Assembly (NCBI GenBank): GCA_049644305.1
Contig: JBARRQ010000064.1
Coordinates: 1 to 7,503 of the forward strand
Direction of reading: 5' to 3'
DNA from: AC-32 sp049644305
GTDB taxonomy: Bacteria > Actinomycetota > Thermoleophilia > Gaiellales > Gaiellaceae
Length of the DNA: 7,503 bases
Shown here: positions 1 through 6,398 of the stretch, one piece after another
How the letters are laid out: every line of letters starts with the position of its first letter
Numbering within the stretch: the first letter of the stretch is position 1
Program-made: the position numbers and the translations under genes
The notes under the pieces: generated by a model
Databases searched by the model: none
Seen by the model: only the letters and a program-made list of their open reading frames with translations
Told to the model about the DNA's origin: nothing

Positions 1-1631
1 CGTTCCTGACGTCGCTGCTCCCGTTCGTGCTGCTGTTCGGGTTCTGGATCTTCCTGATGAACCAGGTGCAGGGCGGCGGGTCCAAGGTGATGAGCTTCGG
101 CAAGTCGCGCGCGAAGCGGATGGCGCCGGACTCGCCGAAGATCGGCTTCAAGGACGTCGCGGGTGTTGACGAGGCCGTCGAGGAGCTCCAGGAGATCAAG
201 GAATTCCTCGAGAACCCGAAGAAATTCCAGGCACTCGGCGCGCGGATCCCCAAGGGCGTGCTCCTGTACGGCCCGCCCGGCACCGGCAAGACGCTGCTCG
301 CGCGCGCGGTCGCCGGAGAGGCGGGCGTTCCGTTCTTCTCGATCTCTGGCTCCGACTTCGTCGAGATGTTCGTCGGTGTCGGCGCCTCGCGCGTCCGCGA
401 CCTCTTCGAGCAGGCCAAGCAGGCGGCGCCGTGCATCGTCTTCATGGACGAGATCGACGCTGTCGGCCGTCACCGCGGCGCCGGGCTCGGAGGCGGTCAC
501 GACGAGCGCGAGCAGACGCTGAACCAGCTCCTCGTCGAGATGGACGGCTTCGAGCTGAAGGACAACATCATCCTGATCGCGGCCACCAACCGGCCCGACA
601 TCCTCGACCCGGCTCTGCTCCGCCCAGGCCGCTTCGACCGGCAGATCGTCGTCGACCGGCCCGACCGGATCGGGCGCCGCAAGATCCTCGAGGTGCACGC
701 CAAGGGCAAGCCGATCGCGCCGGAGATCGACCTCGACACGCTCGCCGCCGGCACGCCGGGCTTCACCGGCGCCGACCTGGCGAACCTCGTCAACGAGGCG
801 GCGCTGCTCGCCGCACGCCGCGGCAAGAAGACGATCGAGCAGGAGGAGCTCGAGGAGGGGATCATGCGCGTGATCGCCGGCCCCGAGAAGAAGACGCGGC
901 TGCTCTCCGAGGAGGAGCGCAAGATCACGGCCTACCACGAGCTCGGCCACGCGATCGTCGGCCATTACCTCGAGCACACCGACGAGGTGCACAAGATCTC
1001 GATCATCAGCCGCGGCCAGGCGCTCGGCTACACGATCTCGCTACCGCGTGAGGACCGCTACCTGACGACGAAGACCGCGCTCATGCACCAGCTCGCGGCG
1101 ATCCTCGGCGGCCGCGCCGCGGAGGAGCTCGTCTTCCACGAGGTCACGACGGGCGCCGCGAACGACCTCGAAAAGGTCACCCAGACCGCGAAGCAGATGA
1201 TCATGCGCTACGGCATGAGCGAGAAGCTCGGCCCGCGCGTGCTCGGCCGGAACCACGACATGCCGTTCCTCGGGCGGGAGATGGGTAACGAGCCCGACTA
1301 CTCCGAGGAGATCGCTCGCGAGATCGACGACGAGATCCGGCGCGTGATCGAGGAGGCGCATGCCCTCGCCGTCACGGTGCTCAAGGAGCACATGGCCGAC
1401 CTCAACCGGCTCTCGGGAATCCTGATCGAGCGCGAGACGATCGACAAGGACCAGTTCGAGCGGCTTCTTGCCGGCGAGACCGAGGAGCAGGTCTTCCCGG
1501 AGGAGGCTCCCATCGGGCCTTCCGAGAAGCCGGCCGAAGAGCCGAAGCGCCGCCCGCAGCCGCGCCCACGGCCGCTGCCCTTCCCGGGCGCCACCATGCA
1601 GCCCCCGCCGCCCGAAGGCGCCAAGGGCTAG
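1..1631 (+). CDS. ftsH: ATP-dependent zinc metalloprotease FtsH, N-terminus cut off by the window edge
   Basis: FtsH is a membrane-anchored hexameric AAA+ protease that unfolds and degrades membrane and short-lived cytosolic proteins. The frame is open to the left edge (codons from position 3), so the GTG at 27 is not the true start. By comparison with E. coli FtsH about 105 residues are missing. The visible protein begins in the second transmembrane helix (to about 62), followed by the GGG linker and MSFGKS. The AAA module has Walker A GPPGTGKT (270-293), pore motif MFVGVG, Walker B CIVFMDEID and the second region of homology ending in LRPGRFDR with the arginine finger. The peptidase domain has zinc motif HELGH (936-950; the family usually has HEAGH) and the third zinc ligand, Asp, in TTGAANDLE (codon 1164-1166). 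The last 35 or so residues form a proline/arginine-rich tail, probably disordered. The gene ends at TAG 1629-1631, convergent with the ABC genes. The identification is secure. Confidence 0.97.
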   Translation, partial: FLTSLLPFVLLFGFWIFLMNQVQGGGSKVMSFGKSRAKRMAPDSPKIGFKDVAGVDEAVEELQEIKEFLENPKKFQALGARIPKGVLLYGPPGTGKTLLARAVAGEAGVPFFSISGSDFVEMFVGVGASRVRDLFEQAKQAAPCIVFMDEIDAVGRHRGAGLGGGHDEREQTLNQLLVEMDGFELKDNIILIAATNRPDILDPALLRPGRFDRQIVVDRPDRIGRRKILEVHAKGKPIAPEIDLDTLAAGTPGFTGADLANLVNEAALLAARRGKKTIEQEELEEGIMRVIAGPEKKTRLLSEEERKITAYHELGHAIVGHYLEHTDEVHKISIISRGQALGYTISLPREDRYLTTKTALMHQLAAILGGRAAEELVFHEVTTGAANDLEKVTQTAKQMIMRYGMSEKLGPRVLGRNHDMPFLGREMGNEPDYSEEIAREIDDEIRRVIEEAHALAVTVLKEHMADLNRLSGILIERETIDKDQFERLLAGETEEQVFPEEAPIGPSEKPAEEPKRRPQPRPRPLPFPGATMQPPPPEGAKG

Positions 1632-1634
1632 GGG

Positions 1635-1685
1635 CCCGACGAAGTCCGGCTCGCGCTCCGCGCGAGCCATGACGACTTCGCCGGG
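1635..1685. terminator. Long hairpin between convergent genes, likely two-way terminator
   Basis: The sequence 4 bases after the ftsH stop can fold into one long stem. 1635-1638 pairs with 1682-1685, then after a mismatch 1640-1646 pairs with 1674-1680 (7 perfect pairs). After an asymmetric internal loop, 1648-1655 pairs with 1661-1668 (8 perfect pairs) around a 5-base loop. It occupies most of the 82-bp gap between ftsH (plus) and the ABC operon (minus), both of which end here. Neither strand has a clear U-tract, as is common for terminators in high-GC actinobacteria. The fold is visible in the sequence; its role is inferred from position. Confidence 0.65.
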
Positions 1686-1713
1686 ATGAGTTAATCAGGT
1701 CGGGCGTAGCGCT

Positions 1714-3468
1714 TTAGGCACTGCCGGCTGCGGTGCCGGCCCGCCAGGAGGCCCAGAGCCGCGCGTAGCGCTCCCCCTGCCTGACCAGCTCCTCGTGAGA
1801 GGCGGCCTCGACCACGCGGCCGCGGTCCATGACGACGACGCGATCGGCCCGCTCCGCCGTGGAGAGGCGGTGCGCGATCGTGATCACAGTTCGCCCGTAC
1901 ACCACCGCCGCGAGGGCCCGCTCGACTGCCGCCTCGGTCGCCGGGTCGAGGCTGGACGTTGCCTCGTCGAGCACGATCACCGCCGGGTCGGCGAGGGCTA
2001 CACGCGCGATTCCGACCAGCTGCCGCTCGCCGGCCGAGAGCCGCACTCCGCGCGTCTGGACGTCGGTGTGAATTCCGTTCGGGAGCGACTCGAACCGCTC
2101 GCGTGTGCCGATCTGGTCGAGCGCGTGCAGCACGGCCTCGTCCGAGGCGGAGGGGTCGGCGAGCCTCACGTTGTCCGCGATCGAGCCGCTGAAGAGATGG
2201 CCCTCCTGGGGCAGCATCACGATGCGCCGGCGCAGCGACTCGAGCGTGCCGTCGCGCAGGTCGAACCCGCCGACGAGAATCGCGCCGTGCTGTGGGTCGT
2301 ACTGCCGCGTCAGCAGCTTCGCGAGCGTCGACTTTCCGGCGCCGGTGACGCCGACGAGCGCTACGTGCTCGCCCGCCTCGAGCCGCAGCGACACCTCCTT
2401 CACCACCGGCGCGCCGCCCCCATAGCCGAAGGTGACCTCGCGCAGCTCGAGCGTGCCGTCGGCGGGCAGCTCGACCGCGCCCGGCCGGTCGGTGACCGCG
2501 TTCTCGGTCCGCAGTAGCCCGACGACCTTGCCGAGCGCGGCGAGCCCCTGGCGGAACTCGCCGAGCCACTCGCTGAAGCGCGCGATCGGGTCGAACAGCT
2601 GCACGAGGTACAGCACGTACGCGGCGATCGTCCCCTGCGTGATCGCACCGTCGCGATACATCGACGCAGCCACGAGCAGCACCGCGACGAGCGCCGTCGT
2701 CTGGGCGAGCGGGATCATCGTGAACAGCCGGATGTTCACGAACGACGCGCGCCGCCAGGCGCCGATCTGGGCGCGGCTCCGCGGCTTGTAGGCCTCGAGC
2801 GTGCGCTGCTCGCGGCGGAAGGCCTGCACCACGCGCACTCCCGAGAGCCCCTCCTGGAGCACGGTCAGCGTCTCGGCGACCCGGTCACGGATCGCGTGGT
2901 AGGCCCGGCCCGCGCTGTGATGGAACGCCCAGCTCGAGGCGACGAGGACGGGCAGCGCGACGAGCGACACCATGGCCAGGGTCGGCGAGAGAACGACGAG
3001 CACAGCCACGGTCAGCGCGATCTGCAAGCCGCTGCCCACGACCTCGACCAGGGCCTCGCGCAGGAACTCGTCCAGGGCCTGCACGTCCGAGGTGAGACGC
3101 GACACGAGCACCCCGGTCCGCTCCTGCTCGAAGAAGCCGAGCGGCAGCGCCTGCAACTTGTCGAAGGCCGCCGCCCGCAGGCTGTCGAGGAAGCGCTCGC
3201 TCGCGGTTGCCGCCAGGAGCGTTTGCGCCCGGACGACGAGCGGCTTTGCGGCAGCCAGACCGAGGAGCGCGAGCGCTGCCACGTCCAGCGGGTGCAGGTC
3301 GTGCTTGGAGATCCCGGAGTCGATTGCATAGCGGACGAGCGCTGGGCCGGCGAGCGTGATCAGGGTGGAAACGATCACGGCCACGGCCGCGCCGAGGTAC
3401 AGCGGCTGGACCGCGCGGACGAGCCCGCGCGTCTCGCGCCAGACCTCCCGCGCCGAGGCTCGCTCCAT
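1714..3468 (-). CDS. ABC exporter half-transporter, subunit with catalytic Walker B (second gene of pair)
   Basis: This 584-residue type IV (ABCB-like) exporter subunit has a transmembrane domain fused to an ATPase domain. Six hydrophobic segments lie near residues 22-45, 62-80, 140-162, 163-183, 247-269 and 278-298. The ATPase domain (about 340-570) has Walker A GVTGAGKS (373-380), Q-loop Q421, Walker B VIVLDEATS with catalytic E502, and H-loop H533. Its signature motif is degenerate: LSAGE (477-481, bases 2026-2040) instead of LSGGQ. The upstream gene has the opposite pattern, which fits a heterodimer in which this subunit supplies the catalytic Walker A/B and the partner supplies LSGGQ. 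The ATG (3466-3468) overlaps the partner's TGA by one base (TGATG), so translation is probably coupled. The TAA stop is at 1716-1714. The substrate cannot be read from sequence; drug or lipid export is typical of the family. Confidence 0.94.
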   Translation of the reverse strand: MERASAREVWRETRGLVRAVQPLYLGAAVAVIVSTLITLAGPALVRYAIDSGISKHDLHPLDVAALALLGLAAAKPLVVRAQTLLAATASERFLDSLRAAAFDKLQALPLGFFEQERTGVLVSRLTSDVQALDEFLREALVEVVGSGLQIALTVAVLVVLSPTLAMVSLVALPVLVASSWAFHHSAGRAYHAIRDRVAETLTVLQEGLSGVRVVQAFRREQRTLEAYKPRSRAQIGAWRRASFVNIRLFTMIPLAQTTALVAVLLVAASMYRDGAITQGTIAAYVLYLVQLFDPIARFSEWLGEFRQGLAALGKVVGLLRTENAVTDRPGAVELPADGTLELREVTFGYGGGAPVVKEVSLRLEAGEHVALVGVTGAGKSTLAKLLTRQYDPQHGAILVGGFDLRDGTLESLRRRIVMLPQEGHLFSGSIADNVRLADPSASDEAVLHALDQIGTRERFESLPNGIHTDVQTRGVRLSAGERQLVGIARVALADPAVIVLDEATSSLDPATEAAVERALAAVVYGRTVITIAHRLSTAERADRVVVMDRGRVVEAASHEELVRQGERYARLWASWRAGTAAGSA

Positions 3469-5213
3469 CAGGCTGCCTCGCTCTCGAGCGCGAGCAGGGC
3501 CCGGTAGCGGGCCGAGCGGCGCAGCAGCTCCCGGTGCGTTCCTTCCTCGACGATCCGGCCGCCCTCGAGCAGGGCGACGCGGTCGGCGAGCGCGATCGTC
3601 GCGGGCCGGTGGGCGATCACCAGGGTCGTGCGGTCGCGCATCACCCCGGCCAGTGCGGCGCGGATCTCGTGTTCCTTGGTCGCGTCGACCGCCGAGGTCG
3701 CGTCGTCGAGGACGAGCACCGCCGGGTCGGCGAGGATCGCGCGGGCGATCGCGATGCGCTGCCGCTGGCCGCCCGACAATGAGAAGCCGCGCTCGCCGAG
3801 GACCGTCTCGTAGCCGTCCGGCAGGTTGTCGACGAACGCAGCTGCGCCCGCCAGCTCGGCCGCGCGGTGGACATCGTCGTCGTCCGCGCCAGGCCGGCCG
3901 ACGCGGATGTTCTCGCGCACGCTCTCGCTGAACAGGAACGTCTCCTCGAAGACGAGCGCCACCGCTTGCCGCACGTCGGCCAGGCGAAGCGCACGCAGGT
4001 CGTGGCCGTCCAGCAGGACGCGGCCGTCCTCGGGGTCGTACAGGCGCGCCAGCAGTCCCGCGACCGTGCTTTTGCCCGAGCCCGTGGCACCGACCAGCGC
4101 GAGCGACTCACCCGGCGCGATGTGGAGATCCAGTCCGTCGAGCACCGCGCGGTCGCCCGCGTGGCCGAAGCGCACGCCCTCGAGCCGGATGTCGCCGCGG
4201 ACGGGCCGCTCGAGCTCCTCGGGGCGCCGAGGCTCGAGGAGCCGCGGCTCGGCCTCCAGGACCTCCGTGATCCGGCCGCTCGCGGCGAGCGCTTTCTGCA
4301 CCGTCGTCACGCGCTGGCCGAGCACGCGCAGCGGCCAGACGAGCATCACCACGTAGGCGTTGAAGGCCACGAACGACCCCACCGAGAGCTTGTCGGGGAC
4401 CCTGCGGCCGCCGAACCAGAGCACCGCGGCGATCCCGAGCAGCGGCAGCATCTCCAGCACCGGGATGAACATCGCGTCGAGCCGCGCAAGGTGCAGAGCT
4501 CGGTCCTTGATCTCGGCGCTGCGGCCGCGAAAGCGTGTCGAGAGGGCATCCCCGGCGCCAAGGCCCTTGACCACGCGGATCCCGCTCACCGTCTCCTCGA
4601 CGAGCGTCGACGCCTCGGCCCACGACTCCTGCAGCTGCCGCGTGCAGCGCTCGTACCTGCGTGAATAAAGCCAGGCGCCAATGCTGATGAGCGGCACCGG
4701 GATTAGGACGACGAGCGCGAGCTGAGCGTCGAGGACGAGCATCACCACCGCGACCGCGACGACGGTGAGCACGTAGCCGATCGTGTGGCCGATCGCGTCC
4801 ATCATCCGCGCCACGTGCAGGGAATCGGAGGAGGCGCGGCTGAGCAGCTCGCCGGGGCCGACGCGGTCGTGATAGGCGGCGTCGAGGCGGAGGGCGTGCG
4901 CAAAGATCGCGTCCCGCACGCGCGCGTCCGTGTGCGAGCGGTTGCGGATCGCGTACAGGTGCCGGAAGGCCCCGGCGCAGACCTCCAGCAGGCCGACCGC
5001 CAGGAGCACGAGCAGCCAGAGGAGGAGGGTGTGGTGGTCGCGCGGCACGATCCCGTGGTCGATCGCGTACTTGACGACGAGCGGCGCGGACACGGCTCCC
5101 GACTGCCACAGCAGGCCTGAGAGGACGGCGCCGTTCACGCCGTAGGCCTGCGCGCGGACGATCGCGCGCACGAACCGCCACGCTGCCGCGCGGCGTACCT
5201 CTACGTCCCCCAT
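3468..5213 (-). CDS. ABC exporter half-transporter, subunit with degenerate Walker B (first gene of pair)
   Basis: This 581-residue subunit has a six-helix transmembrane domain (hydrophobic segments near residues 22-46, 62-82, 140-160, 164-184, 248-268 and 280-298) fused to a C-terminal ATPase domain (about 341-575). The motifs are Walker A GATGSGKS (375-382), canonical signature LSGGQRQR (479-486), D-loop SAVD and H-loop H535. Two positions depart from the norm. Walker B reads VLVLDDATS, with D504 replacing the catalytic Glu (codon 3702-3704). The Q-loop reads VFEETFLF, with E423 replacing Gln (codon 3945-3947). This pattern matches the non-catalytic half of heterodimeric exporters such as TM287/288, BmrCD and LmrCD. 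The ATG (5211-5213) lies in a CATG shared with a possible divergent folP start. No Shine-Dalgarno precedes it, but a TANNNT box lies 7 bases upstream, so the mRNA may be leaderless. It is the first gene of a two-gene operon; the substrate is unknown. Confidence 0.94.
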   Translation of the reverse strand: MGDVEVRRAAAWRFVRAIVRAQAYGVNGAVLSGLLWQSGAVSAPLVVKYAIDHGIVPRDHHTLLLWLLVLLAVGLLEVCAGAFRHLYAIRNRSHTDARVRDAIFAHALRLDAAYHDRVGPGELLSRASSDSLHVARMMDAIGHTIGYVLTVVAVAVVMLVLDAQLALVVLIPVPLISIGAWLYSRRYERCTRQLQESWAEASTLVEETVSGIRVVKGLGAGDALSTRFRGRSAEIKDRALHLARLDAMFIPVLEMLPLLGIAAVLWFGGRRVPDKLSVGSFVAFNAYVVMLVWPLRVLGQRVTTVQKALAASGRITEVLEAEPRLLEPRRPEELERPVRGDIRLEGVRFGHAGDRAVLDGLDLHIAPGESLALVGATGSGKSTVAGLLARLYDPEDGRVLLDGHDLRALRLADVRQAVALVFEETFLFSESVRENIRVGRPGADDDDVHRAAELAGAAAFVDNLPDGYETVLGERGFSLSGGQRQRIAIARAILADPAVLVLDDATSAVDATKEHEIRAALAGVMRDRTTLVIAHRPATIALADRVALLEGGRIVEEGTHRELLRRSARYRALLALESEAA

Positions 5214-5218
5214 GGCCC

Positions 5219-5224
5219 TAACCT
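5219..5224 (+). promoter_or_regulatory. Candidate -10 box for folP-folB
   Basis: On the plus strand this reads TAACCT, a TANNNT match whose last base is 8 bases before the ATG at 5233-5235. That would put the transcription start at or within a base or two of the start codon. No Shine-Dalgarno sequence precedes either possible folP ATG. The box overlaps the minus-strand candidate for the ABC operon by five bases, so one short duplex could serve polymerase in both directions. No convincing -35 is seen; the call rests on position and pattern only. Confidence 0.4.
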
Positions 5225-5225
5225 A
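5220..5225 (-). promoter_or_regulatory. Candidate -10 box for the ABC exporter operon
   Basis: On the minus strand this reads TAGGTT, matching the actinobacterial TANNNT -10 pattern. Six bases separate it from the A of the ATG at 5213, the spacing expected if transcription starts at the start codon itself. No ribosome-binding site is present at a usable distance (a GGAGG lies about 25 bases upstream, too far), which supports a leaderless mRNA. No good -35 box is visible. TANNNT is a weak pattern, so this is only a candidate. Confidence 0.4.
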
Positions 5226-5232
5226 CCGACGG

Positions 5233-6048
5233 ATGAGGCCTCCGATCGAACAGCGCTTTCCGCGTCCGTCCGTGATGGGGGTGGTCAACGTCACGCCGGA
5301 CTCGTTCTCGGACGGCGGCCTCAACCTCGACCCGGGCGACGCGTCGGCCTCCGCACGGCGCATGCTGGCCGAGGGTGCTGCGATCGTCGACGTCGGCGGC
5401 GAGTCGACGCGGCCGGGCTCGGAGGGCGTCAGCGCCGGCGAGGAGCTGAGGCGGGTCGTGCCGGTGCTCGAGCAGTTGCAAGGAACGGTGCCCGTCTCGA
5501 TCGACACCTCGAAGGCGGAGGTTGCCCGCGCGGCCCTCGGCCTCGGGGCTGAGCTCGTGAACGACGTCACCGCGCTGCGCGGTGATCCTGCTCTGGCCGA
5601 GGTCGTGGCCGAAGCCGGGTCGTACCTCTGCCTGATGCACATGCGCGGGGAGCCGAGGACCATGCAGGCGGACCCGCGCTACGACGACGTGGTCTCGGAG
5701 GTCGCCGCCTTCCTGGAAGGACGCCTGCGCGCAGCGGTCGAGGCCGGAATCGCGGAAGAGCGTGTGTGCCTCGACCCGGGGATCGGCTTCGGCAAGACGG
5801 TCGAGCAGAACTTCGAGCTGATCCGCCGCCTGGACGAGCTGACGGCGATCGGTCGTCCGGTCCTGATCGGCTTCTCGCGGAAGAGCTCGCTCGGGAAGCT
5901 GCTCGGCGACCCCGACGCGACGACCGGCTCGACCGCAGCCAGCGTCGGAGCTGCGGTGGCCGCCTACGAGCGCGGAGCGACGATCCTGCGGGTGCACGAC
6001 GTACGCGAGCATGTCGAGGCGCTGACAGCCGCCGCGGCCGCCTCGTGA
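5233..6048 (+). CDS. folP: Dihydropteroate synthase
   Basis: This cytosolic TIM-barrel enzyme of folate synthesis condenses 6-hydroxymethyl-7,8-dihydropterin diphosphate with p-aminobenzoate to give dihydropteroate, and is the target of sulfonamides. The expected conserved stretches appear in order (271-aa numbering): MGVVNVTPDSFSDGG (15-29), GGESTRPG (55-62), SIDTSK (89-94), NDV (110-112), LMHMRG (134-139), DPGIGFGKT (181-189), GFSRKS (213-218) and RVHDV (253-257). Length and motifs indicate an intact enzyme. I chose the ATG at 5233 because a TANNNT box lies 8 bases upstream and it avoids overlap with the divergent ABC gene. The in-frame ATG at 5212 would add seven residues and share a CATG with the ABC start; it cannot be excluded. 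The TGA (6046-6048) overlaps the folB GTG by 4 bases. FolE and FolK genes, common neighbours in actinobacteria, are not in the window. Confidence 0.96.
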   Translation: MRPPIEQRFPRPSVMGVVNVTPDSFSDGGLNLDPGDASASARRMLAEGAAIVDVGGESTRPGSEGVSAGEELRRVVPVLEQLQGTVPVSIDTSKAEVARAALGLGAELVNDVTALRGDPALAEVVAEAGSYLCLMHMRGEPRTMQADPRYDDVVSEVAAFLEGRLRAAVEAGIAEERVCLDPGIGFGKTVEQNFELIRRLDELTAIGRPVLIGFSRKSSLGKLLGDPDATTGSTAASVGAAVAAYERGATILRVHDVREHVEALTAAAAAS

Positions 6049-6398
6049 ACGCCGTGGTAGAGGTCGCCGGCCTCGAGATTCCGGGGCGCCATGGGGTCGA
6101 GGAGGAGGAGCGGGAGCGAGAGCAGCCGTTCGTCTACGACCTCGAGCTCGAGCTGCGCGAGCCCGGGGCCGACCGGATCGACCAGACGGTGGACTACCGC
6201 GACGTTGTCGAGCTCGTGCGCGAGGTCTCGTCGAGCCGGCAATTCCATCTCCTCGAGGCGATCGCGGCGGCAGTGGCGGACGCTCTGCTCGACCGCTTCC
6301 CGCTCGAGCGCGCCCGGGTGCGTGTGCGCAAGCCGCAGGTCCGGCTCGGCGCAGCGGTCGACTACGTCGCCGCTACCGTGGAGAGGTCGCGAGGCTGA
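6045..6398 (+). CDS. folB: Dihydroneopterin aldolase
   Basis: FolB converts 7,8-dihydroneopterin to 6-hydroxymethyl-7,8-dihydropterin and glycolaldehyde in the folate pathway; family members act as cytosolic tetramers or octamers. The 117-residue product has normal family length. GLEIPGRHGVEEEE holds the conserved HG (16-17) and a Glu at position 22, aligning with the active-site E22 of the S. aureus enzyme. DYRDVVE carries the conserved Tyr (Y51), FHLLEAIA the pterin-binding Glu (E71), and VRVRKPQV the catalytic Lys (K96). The start is GTG 6045-6047, overlapping the folP stop as GTGA. No Shine-Dalgarno is seen, so translation is probably coupled to folP; a GTG at 6054 is a weaker alternative. 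Residues 19-26 are unusually rich in Glu/Arg. The last 26 bases overlap the convergent protease gene, and the stop codon lies inside a hairpin. Confidence 0.95.
   Translation: MNAVVEVAGLEIPGRHGVEEEEREREQPFVYDLELELREPGADRIDQTVDYRDVVELVREVSSSRQFHLLEAIAAAVADALLDRFPLERARVRVRKPQVRLGAAVDYVAATVERSRG

Noticed and set aside
27..29. GTG at 27 as the ftsH start codon
   Set aside because: The frame is open to the left edge, and the residues before it continue the second transmembrane helix of FtsH. Starting here would remove the periplasmic domain and first helix.
2896..3507. A 203-codon plus-strand frame opposite the second ABC gene
   Set aside because: The translation is charged and repetitive with no domain. 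It is a shadow of the ABC transmembrane region.
5218..6012. A 264-codon open frame antisense to folP
   Set aside because: The product has no recognisable fold and mirrors the codon bias of folP, which has all its family motifs.
3468..6048. An antifolate-resistance system linking the exporter with folP
   Set aside because: Adjacency alone suggests it. The genes are divergent, the exporter substrate is unreadable, and FolP shows only ordinary conserved motifs.
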